A DNA stretch of 64,000 nucleotides, taken from contig WTGC01000004.1 in NCBI GenBank assembly GCA_011523705.1, forward strand, positions 60,633 to 124,632, in the 5' to 3' direction. This DNA is from Chloroflexota bacterium. Lineage in GTDB: Bacteria > Chloroflexota > Anaerolineae > Aggregatilineales > Phototrophicaceae. A program made the position numbers and the translations under genes. Below are positions 34,395 to 45,340 of this stretch, piece after piece (positions within the stretch are counted from its first letter, which is position 1; each line of letters opens with the position of its first letter). The notes under the pieces are model-generated. The model had not been told where the DNA came from and made no database searches. It worked only from the letters and a program-made list of their open reading frames with translations.

Positions 34395-34847
34395 TCAGAC
34401 CTCGTCGCTGTCTTCGTCAAGTATGCGCAATCCCGAACCGCGGCTGCGGATCTTCTGGCTGATGCGAACAGCCAGATTCGCGCGCCGCAGAGCCATCAGC
34501 GCGTCTCGGTTTTCGGCTTCAGTCGGCGCCTCTTCCAGCGCCTGCCGCGCATGTTCGCGCGCTTCCTGGGCCCGCTCGAGGTCCAGCTCAAAAGAAGACT
34601 CGGCCAGGTCAGCCAATATGACCACTTTGTCGGGCCGCACATCGACAACACCGCCATAGATCGCGAATCGTTCTTCGGCGGCGCCCTTGCGCACGACCAA
34701 TTCGCCGTAGGTCAGGGTGGTCAAAACCGGCGCGTGATTGGGCAGCACGCCCATCTCGCCCTCGACGGCTGGCACCATGACGATGTCGGCCGCCGGCTCG
34801 TCAAAGACTCGACGCTCTTGCGTCACCAGCTCAACGTGAATCGGCAT
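34395..34847 (-). CDS. atpC: ATP synthase F1 subunit epsilon
   Basis: Central-stalk subunit with regulatory role. 150 residues: N-terminal beta sandwich (MPIHVELVTQERRVFDEPAADIVMVPAVEGEMGVLPNHAPVLTTLTYGELVVRK) with the family segment GxMGVLPNHAP, then a helical C-terminus that is slightly longer than in many members (RSRGSGLRILDEDSDEV). It is last in the operon and is followed by a strong terminator. Confidence 0.95.
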   Translation of the reverse strand: MPIHVELVTQERRVFDEPAADIVMVPAVEGEMGVLPNHAPVLTTLTYGELVVRKGAAEERFAIYGGVVDVRPDKVVILADLAESSFELDLERAQEAREHARQALEEAPTEAENRDALMALRRANLAVRISQKIRSRGSGLRILDEDSDEV

Positions 34848-34856
34848 GAGCGTCTC

Positions 34857-36360
<1,504 letters not shown>

Positions 36361-36384
36361 TCGCGTTGAGTGGCGCCTCGCGGC

Positions 36385-37353
36385 TCAAACGTCAAGCTGC
36401 TGTTCCCGCATTTGGCTGCCGTCAAGAATATCGGCGGCCGTCTTGTCAATCGCCTGCTGCAGGGCATTGGCGCCACCGACAATATCCAGAATTTCAGCCG
36501 TGATCTCCGCCTGACGCGCCTTGTTGTATTGCAGCGTCAGGTCGGCGGTCAGCTGCGTCGCGTTGTCGGTGGCATTCTTCATTGCCGCCATCCGCGCCGC
36601 ATGCTCGCTCGCCTGCGCTTCCAACAGCGCCTGATAGAGCTGCAACTCGGTGAAGCGGGGCACGATTTCGTCAACAACTGCGGCTGCGCTCGGTTCGTAT
36701 TCGTAGTTCTGCGTGCCTTCGGTGACGGTCGCGACATCTTTGACATATTCGGCGGCGACCTGCTCAGCGACGGTATGAGTGGTCAGCGGCAGCCAACCGA
36801 GAACTGCGGGACGCTGCGCCAGCATATTGATGAAGTCGGTATAGGCGATGAGCACTTCGTCGACATCGCCATTGAGGTAGGCGTCCATGGCGATGTGAGC
36901 GATCGGCGTGATATCGGAAACCTTGGGTTCGGCCGACATATCGGTGAAGGAAGCGACGATATTGGCGCCAAGGCGCGCCAGCGAATCCCGCCCTTTTCGC
37001 CCAACGGTGACATAATCGACCGGCTTTCCCAGCCGCGTTTCGAAGCGCTGCGCCACGCGCAGAATGTTGGTGTTGTAGGCGCCGGCCAGCCCGCGGTCAG
37101 AGGTGATGACGACGACCATGACGCGGTTAATCTCTTCGCGTTCGGTCAGCAAAGGATGCAGAGGCAGATTCTTGCTGGCGGCTTGCACATTGATCAGAAT
37201 TTCCCAAGCTTTCTCGGCATAGATGCGGCTGGCAAGCACACGCGCCTGCGCCCGGCGGACGCGCGAAGCCGAAACCGCTTCCAGCGCCCGCGTGATTTGG
37301 GCGATGTTTTTGACGCTGCGAATGCGATTCTTGACTTCGCGAAGCGTAGGCAT
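36385..37353 (-). CDS. atpG: ATP synthase F1 subunit gamma
   Basis: Rotary central-shaft subunit, one per complex. 322 residues. N-terminal helix PTLREVKNRIRSVKNIAQITRALEAVSASRVRRAQ; Rossmann-like core with VVVITSDRGLAGAYNTNILR; C-terminal helix NKARQAEITAEILDIVGGANALQQ. It is bordered on both sides by hairpin repeats (36285-36360 and 37372-37397), unlike atpD-atpC, which touch. Confidence 0.95.
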   Translation of the reverse strand: MPTLREVKNRIRSVKNIAQITRALEAVSASRVRRAQARVLASRIYAEKAWEILINVQAASKNLPLHPLLTEREEINRVMVVVITSDRGLAGAYNTNILRVAQRFETRLGKPVDYVTVGRKGRDSLARLGANIVASFTDMSAEPKVSDITPIAHIAMDAYLNGDVDEVLIAYTDFINMLAQRPAVLGWLPLTTHTVAEQVAAEYVKDVATVTEGTQNYEYEPSAAAVVDEIVPRFTELQLYQALLEAQASEHAARMAAMKNATDNATQLTADLTLQYNKARQAEITAEILDIVGGANALQQAIDKTAADILDGSQMREQQLDV

Positions 37354-37371
37354 CTAGTGGCTCCATTCTTC

Positions 37372-37397
37372 GGGCGACCTGATAGGTCGCCCCTACA
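37372..37397. repeat. REP-like hairpin between atpA and atpG
   Basis: GGGCGACCT (37372-37380) and AGGTCGCCC (37384-37392), a 9-bp stem with 3-base loop GAT, followed by CCTACA. Same family as the copies at 19510 and 36291. It fills the 65-bp gap between atpA and atpG. Confidence 0.85.
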
Positions 37398-37418
37398 ATT
37401 CAAGCGTTGACGGCGACA

Positions 37419-38924
37419 CTAAGACCAAGCTTCGTTAAAGGTCGAGATGGCGGTATCCAGCTTGTTCTGAATCTCGTCTCCGGCGCGCTCGTTTCGATTC
37501 ACGCGGATGAATTCGCCCGTGTCGGAGAATTGCGTGCGGAAGGAGCGCAGGAATTCTTCTTTCCAATCCAGCATCCGCTCGACCGGGACTTCATCAGTCA
37601 GCCCGCTGGTTCCAGCATAGGTGAGCGCCACCTGATCCTCGAGCGAAAGCGTCTGATACTGCACCTGCTTGAAGAGCTCGGTCAGGCGCAAGCCGCGATC
37701 AAGCTGCTGCTGCGTCGCCTTGTCCAGGTTGGAGCCGAATTGGGCGAAGGCAGCCAAATCGCGGAATTGCGCCATCTGCAGCTTCAAGCCGCCGGCGACA
37801 TCTTTCATGGCGCGCGTTTGGGCGGCGCTGCCGACGCGGCTGACGCTGATGCCCGTGTTGAGAGCCGGGCGCAAGCCGGCGTTGAAGAGCTCCGATTCCA
37901 GGTAAATCTGACCATCCGTGATCGAGATGACGTTTGTGGGAATGAAAGCCGAAACATCGCCCAGCAGCGTTTCGATGACCGGCAGGGCGGTCAAACTGCC
38001 GCCGCCACGCTCATCGCTGAGTTGCGCGGCGCGTTCGAGCAAGCGGCTGTGCAAATAGAAAACATCGCCCGGGAAGGCTTCACGCCCCGGCGGCCGGCGC
38101 ATGAGCAGCGATACCTGGCGATAGGCGTTGGCGTGCTTGGAGAGATCATCGTAGATCACCAGCGCGTCTTTGCCATTCTCCATGAACCACTCGCCAATGG
38201 CGCAGCCGGAATATGGCGATAGGTATTGCAGCGCCGCTGCATCAGAAGCCGAAGCGACCACCAGCGTGGTGTAATCCATCGCCCCTTCCCGTTCTAGGGT
38301 TTCGCGGATGCGCGCCACCTCGCCGCGGCGCTTGCCGATGGCGACGTAGATGCAATACATGTCTTCGCCCTGTTGGTTGACGATGGTATCGAGAGCCAGA
38401 GCGGTCTTGCCCGTCTGACGATCGCCGATGATCAGCTCGCGTTGACCGCGGCCAATTGGGATCATGGTGTCAATCGCTAGGATGCCCGTCTGCACCGGAC
38501 GATCCACGCTGCGGCGTTCCATCACGCCGGGGGCGATGCGCTCGATGTTGTAGTATTCGTCGAACTGCACTGGACCACGGCCATCGATCGGCTGGCCCAA
38601 GGCGTTCACGACGCGCCCGACCAAGCCCATGCCAACGGGCACCGAGGCGATGCGCCCGAGCGCGCTGACGCTGTCGCCCTCCTGAATGTCATCGTAGGCG
38701 CCCATGATGATGACGCCGACATTGTCCTTTTCCAGATTGAAGGCGATGCCGGCGATGCCGTTGTCGAATTGCACCAACTCGTTGTAGCGCACATTTGCCA
38801 AACCAGATATGCGCGCGATCCCGTCGCCGACCTCTTCCACATAACCGACCTCGACGGATTCGAGCGCGCCAAGCTCAATTTCTTGGATTTGTTCCAGGAT
38901 CGAATCGTAGATGTTGTCTGCCAT
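37419..38924 (-). CDS. atpA: ATP synthase F1 subunit alpha
   Basis: Non-catalytic nucleotide-binding subunit, three per complex. 501 residues, the normal length. P-loop [10 protein letters not shown] is near 167, with the family segments [39 protein letters not shown] and [15 protein letters not shown]. It is first in the operon here; no atpH, atpF, atpE or atpB lies upstream, and instead a promoter and then proC are found. Confidence 0.97.
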   Translation of the reverse strand: MADNIYDSILEQIQEIELGALESVEVGYVEEVGDGIARISGLANVRYNELVQFDNGIAGIAFNLEKDNVGVIIMGAYDDIQEGDSVSALGRIASVPVGMGLVGRVVNALGQPIDGRGPVQFDEYYNIERIAPGVMERRSVDRPVQTGILAIDTMIPIGRGQRELIIGDRQTGKTALALDTIVNQQGEDMYCIYVAIGKRRGEVARIRETLEREGAMDYTTLVVASASDAAALQYLSPYSGCAIGEWFMENGKDALVIYDDLSKHANAYRQVSLLMRRPPGREAFPGDVFYLHSRLLERAAQLSDERGGGSLTALPVIETLLGDVSAFIPTNVISITDGQIYLESELFNAGLRPALNTGISVSRVGSAAQTRAMKDVAGGLKLQMAQFRDLAAFAQFGSNLDKATQQQLDRGLRLTELFKQVQYQTLSLEDQVALTYAGTSGLTDEVPVERMLDWKEEFLRSFRTQFSDTGEFIRVNRNERAGDEIQNKLDTAISTFNEAWS

Positions 38925-39067
38925 TCGCAGGCTCCTTGCCTAACCTAATGCCTTCGCTTTAATTCTCGCTCGCCCGAGGGGGAGCCAGATAGGAATCAAG
39001 TACTTGCAAGCCCTCGCGCGTGCAGCCCTTAGCTGGCACACACGCCGCGCAGGCGTAGTTGCGTGTC

Positions 39068-39096
39068 ATTCTAGCCCAAAGCCGGGCGCTTGTCTA
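39068..39096 (-). promoter_or_regulatory. Promoter of the atpAGDC operon
   Basis: On the minus strand, -35 TAGACA (39096-39091) and -10 TAGAAT (39073-39068), 17 bp apart, each five of six to consensus. Distance to the atpA ATG is about 140 bp. Confidence 0.6.
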
Positions 39097-39107
39097 TATT
39101 TTCACAA
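39090..39107. promoter_or_regulatory. Candidate Rex operator on the atp promoter
   Basis: TTGTCTATATTTTCACAA read on the plus strand; the right half TTTCACAA is a perfect Rex half-site and the left half matches five of eight. It covers the -35 element of the atp promoter, the position expected for a repressor. Confidence 0.45.
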
Positions 39108-39180
39108 ACGGATTTCGGCGCCGAATCCTTAGACGAACAGGCGCTGCGGGAATTAGCGCCGATATTGGATAAAGATGTCG

Positions 39181-40005
39181 TCATTCAGGTTTAGAACCCA
39201 ACGCCTGCGAGCGCCGATAAGCGGCCCAGACACCCTCCGAGAGCACGGTTCGCAAGCCGCCTTTTTCCATTTCATGCAGCGCGGCCGCGGTCGTGCCGCC
39301 GGGGCTGGTCACTTGATTGCGCAGCTGCGCCGGATGCAAGCCGGATTGCTGCGCGTAAAGCACGGAGCCGAGCAGCGTCTGCTCCACCAGCTTCTCGGCG
39401 TCGCGCCTGGCAAACCCCATGTGAACGCCGGCATCGACCAGCGCCTCCATGAACATGAATACGTAGGCCGGTCCCGAGCCGCTCAGCGCCGTCGCCATAT
39501 CGAGAAAGCGCTCATCGGCAGCGAAGATATGCTCGCCCATGGCGCCCAGCAGCGCCTCGGCTTGGGCGCGCTCTTCGGCGCCGACGTCGGGCGAAGCGGT
39601 CCAAACGGTAATCCCGCACCCGATCTGCCCAGGCGTATTGGGCATGGAACGCACGACGCGCGCGTTTAGAAGATTTTCCGATATCGTTTGCAGCGGCACG
39701 CCAGCGACGATGCTGAGGATCAGCCGGACGCCGTCGACCTGCCCTCGCAATTCCGGCAGCACCGCTCCCATCACTTGCGGTTTCACCGACAGCACCAAGA
39801 CATCGGCGGCGCACGCCGCTTCGGCATTGTCCGTCGTGACCTCGATGCCGTAACGCTCGCGCAGGGCGGCCAGATGCTCGCCGCGGGGGTCGGCAGCCAC
39901 AATGTTTTCCGGCGCCAGCAAGCGCTGCTTGAGCAGGCCCTTGATCATCGCCTCGCCCATCACGCCCGCGCCGACAAATGCCGTCTTTTCACCGTTGAAA
40001 GCCAT
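39181..40005 (-). CDS. proC: Pyrroline-5-carboxylate reductase
   Basis: Last step of proline biosynthesis, NAD(P)H-dependent. 274 residues. N-terminal Rossmann GxGxMG (FVGAGVMGEAMIKGLL), then VLSVKPQVM, RVVRSMPNTPGQIGCGIT, and the family signature DMATALSGSGPAYVFMFMEALVDAGV with LRNQVTSPGGTTAAAL. It is followed upstream on the same strand by a GNAT gene 9 bp away. Confidence 0.95.
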   Translation of the reverse strand: MAFNGEKTAFVGAGVMGEAMIKGLLKQRLLAPENIVAADPRGEHLAALRERYGIEVTTDNAEAACAADVLVLSVKPQVMGAVLPELRGQVDGVRLILSIVAGVPLQTISENLLNARVVRSMPNTPGQIGCGITVWTASPDVGAEERAQAEALLGAMGEHIFAADERFLDMATALSGSGPAYVFMFMEALVDAGVHMGFARRDAEKLVEQTLLGSVLYAQQSGLHPAQLRNQVTSPGGTTAAALHEMEKGGLRTVLSEGVWAAYRRSQALGSKPE

Positions 40006-40014
40006 ATCTACACC

Positions 40015-40899
40015 TTAATTCCTTCGTTCGTCTTCATCAAAGTGGCTGCTGAGCAGATAAAAGCTGCGCCGCCGATTTTCAAACTGCCCGCTGACAAAGT
40101 CAGTGACGATGTAGCCGGCCGCGAACATGCGCGGAAAGACATCGCGGATATGGTAGCGCCACTCGTCCGCCAAGACGCGATCGGCCGCTTCCAGCGCGCG
40201 GAAATCACCCGGGATTTCAACCAGGGCAAAGGTCGAGCCAGGCACGTCGGTCATGCGCCTCGGCTTGAGCCAGAATGGCGATTCCGCAGCCCGATTGACG
40301 ATCGGCGCATTCACATCAAAGTATTGCTGCAGCGTCAGCCCGCCGCCGGCGCCTTTCGACCGTTCCTTGACGCGCCGCTGAGTCACCCACCAATCGACCA
40401 CCAGCCGGTCAGACCGCAAGCTCTGGGTCTCATCCAGCCCGAAGAAGTTGGTGGCGTAGCGCTGGATCACGCCGCCTAATTTACGAATGTTGAGGTGGGC
40501 GTTTGCAGCCAGCAGCGGGTCAACGCTCCAGGTCACCAGGCGAATCGCCTGCTTGATCGCCAGATCGCGCTGCGCCAATTTCAGGCGGAAGCCGATATTC
40601 CGCCCACGATAGGCCGGCAGCACAACCATGCGCTTCGACATGATGAGCAGATTCGCCATCGCTGGTCTGGCGTCGGGGGCGTCGATATCGATATCGGTGC
40701 CGATGAAGCCGATCACCATGCCCACGAGCCGGTCCCGGTCAAAGGCGCCCAGAACATGTCCGCCATAATGCGCGATCGAGTGGAGCATGTGCCGCGGCAC
40801 CAGATAGGCGGCGTCCTCTCCCCAATAGGACTTCTGCAATTCGACCGCTTGATCGTGCTCGGCAGTGCTGAGCAGACGTTTGATTTCGATATCGCTCAT
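40015..40899 (-). CDS. Predicted GNAT-superfamily acetyltransferase (COG3375 type)
   Basis: 294 residues. N-terminal GNAT-like pattern: ELQKSYWGEDAAYLVPRHMLHSIAHYGGHVLGAFDRDRLVGMVIGF and the acetyl-CoA loop region MVVLPAYRGRNIGFRLKLAQRDLAI. Relatives are annotated as predicted acetyltransferases of unknown substrate. The C-terminal half (FGLDETQSLRSDRLVVDWWVTQRRV..) is typical of this particular group. It lies between proC and a Rossmann protein in one run. Confidence 0.8.
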   Translation of the reverse strand: MSDIEIKRLLSTAEHDQAVELQKSYWGEDAAYLVPRHMLHSIAHYGGHVLGAFDRDRLVGMVIGFIGTDIDIDAPDARPAMANLLIMSKRMVVLPAYRGRNIGFRLKLAQRDLAIKQAIRLVTWSVDPLLAANAHLNIRKLGGVIQRYATNFFGLDETQSLRSDRLVVDWWVTQRRVKERSKGAGGGLTLQQYFDVNAPIVNRAAESPFWLKPRRMTDVPGSTFALVEIPGDFRALEAADRVLADEWRYHIRDVFPRMFAAGYIVTDFVSGQFENRRRSFYLLSSHFDEDERRN

Positions 40900-40915
40900 G
40901 AGTTGGTCCTGCGCG

Positions 40916-41875
40916 TCATATCGGGCGCGGCCGCCGCCGGAAAGAATCTCGCAGCAGGCCGAGGAAATGCCCGCGCTGAGGCAGGTAATCCAGCAGGGTG
41001 GATTCGAAGCGCCGCGGCTGGAAACCGAAATGATCGTAGGTGCTGCCGAGGGGCGCCGTGCGGTTCGCCGCCAGGATATCCAGCCATTGCGCCGTGATGA
41101 GCGAACGCGGCAAGACGCGGCTGTAGACCGCCGTGATCCAGCGCAGCAGGTAGGGAGGGACGCCGATGACCAGGCGCCGCATCCCGGTGACGCGCATGAT
41201 CGTCAAGATCAGATCGCGCAAAGACAAGTATTCGGGACCGCCAATCTCGACGGTTGAATCTACGAGCCGAACCCGATCCAGGCTGCGATAAATGGCTTCC
41301 ACCAGGTCGTCAATATACAGGGGATGCAGGACCACCTCGCCATGCCCCGGCATTAGAAAGAAGGCGGGATTGATCCGCAGCATGCTCGCGATATGGTTGA
41401 CGAAGGCGTCGTCCGGCGCGAATATGATGCCGCTTCGGATCACCGTATAGGCGACGCCGCTGTTGCGCAAGAGGTCCTCAACTTCTCCCTTGACGCGATG
41501 CAGGGTGTAAGCCGACGATGGCGCCGCGCCCAGGTGACTGAGCGTGATGACCCGCCCGACCCGCGCCGCCCGCGCGACAGTCGCCAAACTGCGAGCGCCC
41601 GCCAGCTCGACTTGTTCCAGATCGCGGCGGCGGCCCCACCACTGCGCGTTCTCCAGGTGGATGACGGCGTGGCAGCCGGTCACCGCGCGGAAGAATGCTT
41701 CTTCATCAGCGACGGTGCCGACGAAGACCTCCGGCGCTTGTGGATCGCCAGTGTCCCAAGGCAAGCGCCTCATCCGTCTTTCGGGCAGCAAAACACGCGT
41801 GGGCACGGACTCTTGCATCAGCCGCTGGACAAGATACCGCCCTACCAGCCCGGTCGCGCCAGTTATCAAGATCAT
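40916..41875 (-). CDS. NAD(P)-binding epimerase/NmrA-like protein
   Basis: 319 residues, extended SDR type. The glycine motif ILITGATGLVGRYLVQRL opens the protein. The complex I NDUFA9-like and NmrA group has this form: VGTVADEEAFFRAVTGCHAVIHLE, SSAYTLHRVKGEVEDLLRNSGVAYTVIRSGIIFAP and HPLYIDDLVEAI. It lacks the YxxxK of classic SDR enzymes, so it may bind NAD(P) without oxidoreductase activity. The C-terminus is long and basic. A promoter on the minus strand precedes it. Confidence 0.8.
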   Translation of the reverse strand: MILITGATGLVGRYLVQRLMQESVPTRVLLPERRMRRLPWDTGDPQAPEVFVGTVADEEAFFRAVTGCHAVIHLENAQWWGRRRDLEQVELAGARSLATVARAARVGRVITLSHLGAAPSSAYTLHRVKGEVEDLLRNSGVAYTVIRSGIIFAPDDAFVNHIASMLRINPAFFLMPGHGEVVLHPLYIDDLVEAIYRSLDRVRLVDSTVEIGGPEYLSLRDLILTIMRVTGMRRLVIGVPPYLLRWITAVYSRVLPRSLITAQWLDILAANRTAPLGSTYDHFGFQPRRFESTLLDYLPQRGHFLGLLRDSFRRRPRPI

Positions 41876-41946
41876 CGTTCGTCAAGTGTCCCGTAGAATG
41901 ATTCGCCCCTGCGCCCGCGTTGCTCGCGTGGGATAATGAAGGGCGT

Positions 41947-41974
41947 ATTATAGGTGGCATTGCAGCGACTGTAA
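41947..41974 (-). promoter_or_regulatory. Promoter for the epimerase-GNAT-proC run
   Basis: -35 TTACAG (41974-41969) and -10 TATAAT (41952-41947), 16 bp apart on the minus strand, 72 bases before the start codon. Confidence 0.55.
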
Positions 41975-41996
41975 AGCAACGGAAAGGCGCGCGCAG

Positions 41997-42005
41997 TGTT
42001 ACAAT
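41997..42005 (+). promoter_or_regulatory. Extended -10 element before fabF
   Basis: TGTTACAAT, a TGn extension plus a TACAAT hexamer, 45 bases before the TTG start of fabF. No clear -35. Confidence 0.4.
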
Positions 42006-42049
42006 GATTGGAGAGTGGCGCAGCGGAGCCCGCAGCGCGGGAGGGCTGT

Positions 42050-43303
42050 TTGGAAAAGAAACGTATCGTCATCACGGGCATGGGCATCATTTGTCCGACC
42101 GGCAACAATGTCGCCGACGCCTGGTCAAACACCGCGTCGGGCAAGAACGGCATCGGCTATATCACGCGCTATGACCGTCAGTTGACGCAGAATCAACTGG
42201 CTGGCGAAGTCAAAGACTTCGACCCGGACGCGGTTTTCGGCCGCAAAGAGGCGCGGCGCCTGGACCGCGTCGCCCAATTCGCGCTTGAAGCCAGCCGGCA
42301 GGCGATGGAAGACAGCGGCTTGACGATCACGAGCGACAATATGTACGACGTTGGCTGCATCATCGGTTCCGGCGTCGGCGGCATCAATTCATTTGTCGAG
42401 TCGCAGCAGGGCATCGACAAGCGCGGCCACCGGGGCATCAAGCCTATGGCGATCCCCAAGATCTTGAGCGACAGCTGCTCCGGCGCCGTATCCTTGAACT
42501 TCAATCTGCGCGGACCCAATCATTGCATCGTCACCGCCTGCGCTTCCGGCAACAACGCGATCGGCGAAGCGATGCACATCATCCGGCGTGGCGACGCGGC
42601 TGCCATGATCGCGGGCGCATCAGAAGCGGCGATCGTGCCGCTTTGCGTGGCTGGCTTCAACAATATGACCGCCCTCAGCCGAAACGACGATCCGGAGACT
42701 GCCTCGCGCCCATTTGACTTGAATCGGGACGGTTTCGTTCCCGGTGAAGGCGCGGGCGTGCTCGTCCTCGAGGAAATGAATCACGCGCTTGAGCGAGGAG
42801 CGACGATCTATGCGGAATTGTTGGGATACGGCCATACATCGGATGCCTATCATATCACCGCGCCGATGGAGAGCGGTGAGGGCGCGGCGAAAGCGGTCGA
42901 GATTGCGTTGAGAGATGCCGGGCTCAGGGCGGACGATATCCAGTATATCAACGCTCATGGCACCAGCACGCCTTTGAATGACCGGGCTGAAACCAATGCG
43001 CTCAAGCGCGCGCTGGGCGAAACCATTTACAACATTCCTGTCAGCTCGACGAAATCCATGACGGGCCATCTCCTCGGCGGCGGCGCGGCGATCGAGGCGG
43101 TCTTCTCGATTATGGCGATCCGCGAGAATTTCATCCCGCCGACCATCCACCTGGCGGAACCGGATCCCAGCTGCGATCTGAATTACGCGCCCAACACCGG
43201 CTTCCAACATGAGGTCAGCAACGTCATGTCCAATGCATTTGGTTTTGGCGGACACAATGCCGTCGTGATATTTGGTGAATATAGGGACAATGGCAACATT
43301 TGA
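42050..43303 (+). CDS. fabF: 3-oxoacyl-ACP synthase II
   Basis: Elongating condensing enzyme of type II fatty acid synthesis. 417 residues. Start TTG is supported by GGGAGG five bases upstream and by the family N-terminus KKRIVITGMGIICPTGNN. The triad is complete: Cys164 (VTACASGN), His303 (NAHGTSTPLND) and His340 (MTGHLLGGGAA). fabH overlaps its 3' end. Confidence 0.95.
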   Translation: MEKKRIVITGMGIICPTGNNVADAWSNTASGKNGIGYITRYDRQLTQNQLAGEVKDFDPDAVFGRKEARRLDRVAQFALEASRQAMEDSGLTITSDNMYDVGCIIGSGVGGINSFVESQQGIDKRGHRGIKPMAIPKILSDSCSGAVSLNFNLRGPNHCIVTACASGNNAIGEAMHIIRRGDAAAMIAGASEAAIVPLCVAGFNNMTALSRNDDPETASRPFDLNRDGFVPGEGAGVLVLEEMNHALERGATIYAELLGYGHTSDAYHITAPMESGEGAAKAVEIALRDAGLRADDIQYINAHGTSTPLNDRAETNALKRALGETIYNIPVSSTKSMTGHLLGGGAAIEAVFSIMAIRENFIPPTIHLAEPDPSCDLNYAPNTGFQHEVSNVMSNAFGFGGHNAVVIFGEYRDNGNI

Positions 43304-44462
43304 CATGAGCGGCAGAGCCAGCCCGGCGGCGACTGCGCGACATGCGCATGTCATTGGCTGGGGCATGGCCGTGCCAGAAACGGTCATGACCAATGATGAC
43401 TTGTCGTCTTTCGTTGACACCAACGACGACTGGATCTTCGCTCGCACCGGCATCCGTCAACGATTCATCGCCAATGAAGGAGAATCGACGGCGACGCTAG
43501 CTTATCGAGCGGCGCAGCAAGCGCTGGAAGTGGCGGATATTCTGCCGACCGACCTCGATCTGATCGTGGTCGCGACATCCACGCCGGAGAATATATTTCC
43601 CAGCACGGCCAGCCTGGTGCAGGATTGGCTGAACGCGCATGAAGCTGGCGCCTTCGATTTGAGCGCCGCCTGCTCCGGTTTCGTTTACGCCGTGAACATG
43701 GCCGCCGATTCCATCCGCGCCGGTTCCATTCAGGCCGCGCTGGTCATCGGCGCTGAAACCATGAGCCGGATTCTAGATTGGCAGGATCGCAGCACCTGCA
43801 TCTTGTTCGGCGATGGCGCCGGCGCCGTCGTCCTTCGCGCGAGCGAGACGCCAGGCGGCGTGCTTTCAAGTGTCTTGCGCTCTGATGGCTCTGGTGGCGA
43901 CCTGCTGGCGATTCCCAGCGTTGGCAGCATTGACGCCAACGAGTCTCTCGCCGGCGCCAACGGCAGCAAGTTGTACAAAATGTCCATGGCCGGCGGCGAA
44001 GTATTCAAGTTTGCCACGCGCGTCGTCAGCGAGAGTGTGGAACAAGCCTGCCAAATCGCTGGCGTCAATGTGAGCGACGTCAATCTGGTGATTCCGCATC
44101 AGGCGAATCTGCGCATCCTGCAGGCGGCGGCGCGCAAGCTCGGCATCGACATCGAGAAATTCATGAGCAATGTCGAGCGCTACGGCAATACATCGGCCGC
44201 GTCCATCCCCATCGCGCTCTGTGAAGCGATTGAGCAGAGGCGGATTCAGGATAAAGATCATATTGCGCTGGTCGGATTCGGCGGCGGCTTGACCTGGGCT
44301 TCCATGATCATCCGTTGGGGCATCCCCAAGCCGAGCGAGCAGCAGGGTTCGCTCCTCAACCGCCAGCGCCGACATGTGCAGTATCGCATCGCCAAGTGGC
44401 GCTCGCGCTCGCGCCGCTGGCGCCGCCGCGTCAACACCAAGGTGCGCGATCTGCAGCCTTGA
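43290..44462 (+). CDS. fabH: 3-oxoacyl-ACP synthase III with an Arg-rich C-terminal tail
   Basis: Starts fatty acid chains from acetyl-CoA or other acyl-CoA and malonyl-ACP. 390 residues, longer than the usual 315-330. The catalytic triad is Cys128 (SAACSGFVYA), His270 (IPHQANLRIL) and Asn300 (YGNTSAASIP). The body ends at about residue 345 (GGLTWASMIIRWG); a tail of about 45 residues follows, rich in arginine (RQRRHVQYRIAKWRSRSRRW). ATG 43290 is preferred over two upstream codons because AGGG precedes it; all start options overlap fabF by at least 14 bases. Confidence 0.92.
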   Translation: MATFDMSGRASPAATARHAHVIGWGMAVPETVMTNDDLSSFVDTNDDWIFARTGIRQRFIANEGESTATLAYRAAQQALEVADILPTDLDLIVVATSTPENIFPSTASLVQDWLNAHEAGAFDLSAACSGFVYAVNMAADSIRAGSIQAALVIGAETMSRILDWQDRSTCILFGDGAGAVVLRASETPGGVLSSVLRSDGSGGDLLAIPSVGSIDANESLAGANGSKLYKMSMAGGEVFKFATRVVSESVEQACQIAGVNVSDVNLVIPHQANLRILQAAARKLGIDIEKFMSNVERYGNTSAASIPIALCEAIEQRRIQDKDHIALVGFGGGLTWASMIIRWGIPKPSEQQGSLLNRQRRHVQYRIAKWRSRSRRWRRRVNTKVRDLQP

Positions 44463-44548
44463 GTCGCGACTTTCAGCCCAGGGTCACCGTCCAATTTTGC
44501 CGCGGGAAACACCCATTGGCCGCGCATTCTGGAGAGAGCCGGGGGCGC

Positions 44549-45340
44549 TTAACGAACGGGCGTCAGCGTCGGCAGCGGATCCGAAATGAAGATATGAACC
44601 ATACATGAGGCTTTGAGCGTGTTGGTGATGTCGAATACCATCAGGCGAAACTGATATTCGCCGGCCTCGTAAGGCGCGGGCACGAATTGGCCAAACTCCG
44701 CCCGCTCTCGAACTTCCGCGTGCTGTTCGTCGATGACTTGAAAACCGCCCAGCGTGCTGGGACCGCTGATCTCAATGGAAGCGTACGAGAATTGATCGGT
44801 GAAGACGGTGCCGATCACCGGTATTGGCTGGAAAACGCGCATGCCATTGCCGGGAATCAGCAATTGAGCTTCCGGTCTGTCGCAGCCTTGGGGCGGGTTG
44901 GACGGAATGATGGTGCCGACCGGCGTGGGCGTCGGCACAGGCGTGGCTTGAATCTGATTGGCCGCGCCGGCTGAGCGCGGCAGGGCGACCGGATCAATGC
45001 CGAGATCCGATGCTGGCGGCGCCGGGACGGGCGTCCGGAAGTCGCCATCGTCCATGCGCGCGCCAGCGACGAGCGCTTCAATCTGGCGGTCTTGCAGCAG
45101 CGCCGGCACGATCACCACTTGCACGCCGGCGACGATGACCGCCAGCTCCAGTAAGAAGATGATCGCGGTGATCGCGTTCGTTCGCCGATAACGCGACAGT
45201 TCGCGTTCCAGTTCAAAATGAGTGGAACGGTATTCTTCCCCATGGATGACATAGCGCCTCAGCGCAAACAAGACGCCAGCGGCAATCAAGAAATAGATGC
45301 CGATGGCGACCTGGTCGATTAGCGCGATAAGGGCTGTCAT
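44549..45340 (-). CDS. Membrane-anchored hypothetical protein with extracytoplasmic domain
   Basis: 263 residues, no family recognised. Two helices (about 4-28 and 55-82) with a short cytoplasmic basic loop (HFELERELSRYRRTNAI) between them; then a Pro/Thr-rich linker (ATPVPTPTPVGTI) and an extracytoplasmic beta-rich domain (LLIPGNGMRVFQPIPVIGTVFTDQFSYASIEISGPS) that looks immunoglobulin-like. The gene begins within the last bases of the nucleoside phosphorylase gene (ATGA overlap). Its function is not evident. Confidence 0.7.
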   Translation of the reverse strand: MTALIALIDQVAIGIYFLIAAGVLFALRRYVIHGEEYRSTHFELERELSRYRRTNAITAIIFLLELAVIVAGVQVVIVPALLQDRQIEALVAGARMDDGDFRTPVPAPPASDLGIDPVALPRSAGAANQIQATPVPTPTPVGTIIPSNPPQGCDRPEAQLLIPGNGMRVFQPIPVIGTVFTDQFSYASIEISGPSTLGGFQVIDEQHAEVRERAEFGQFVPAPYEAGEYQFRLMVFDITNTLKASCMVHIFISDPLPTLTPVR

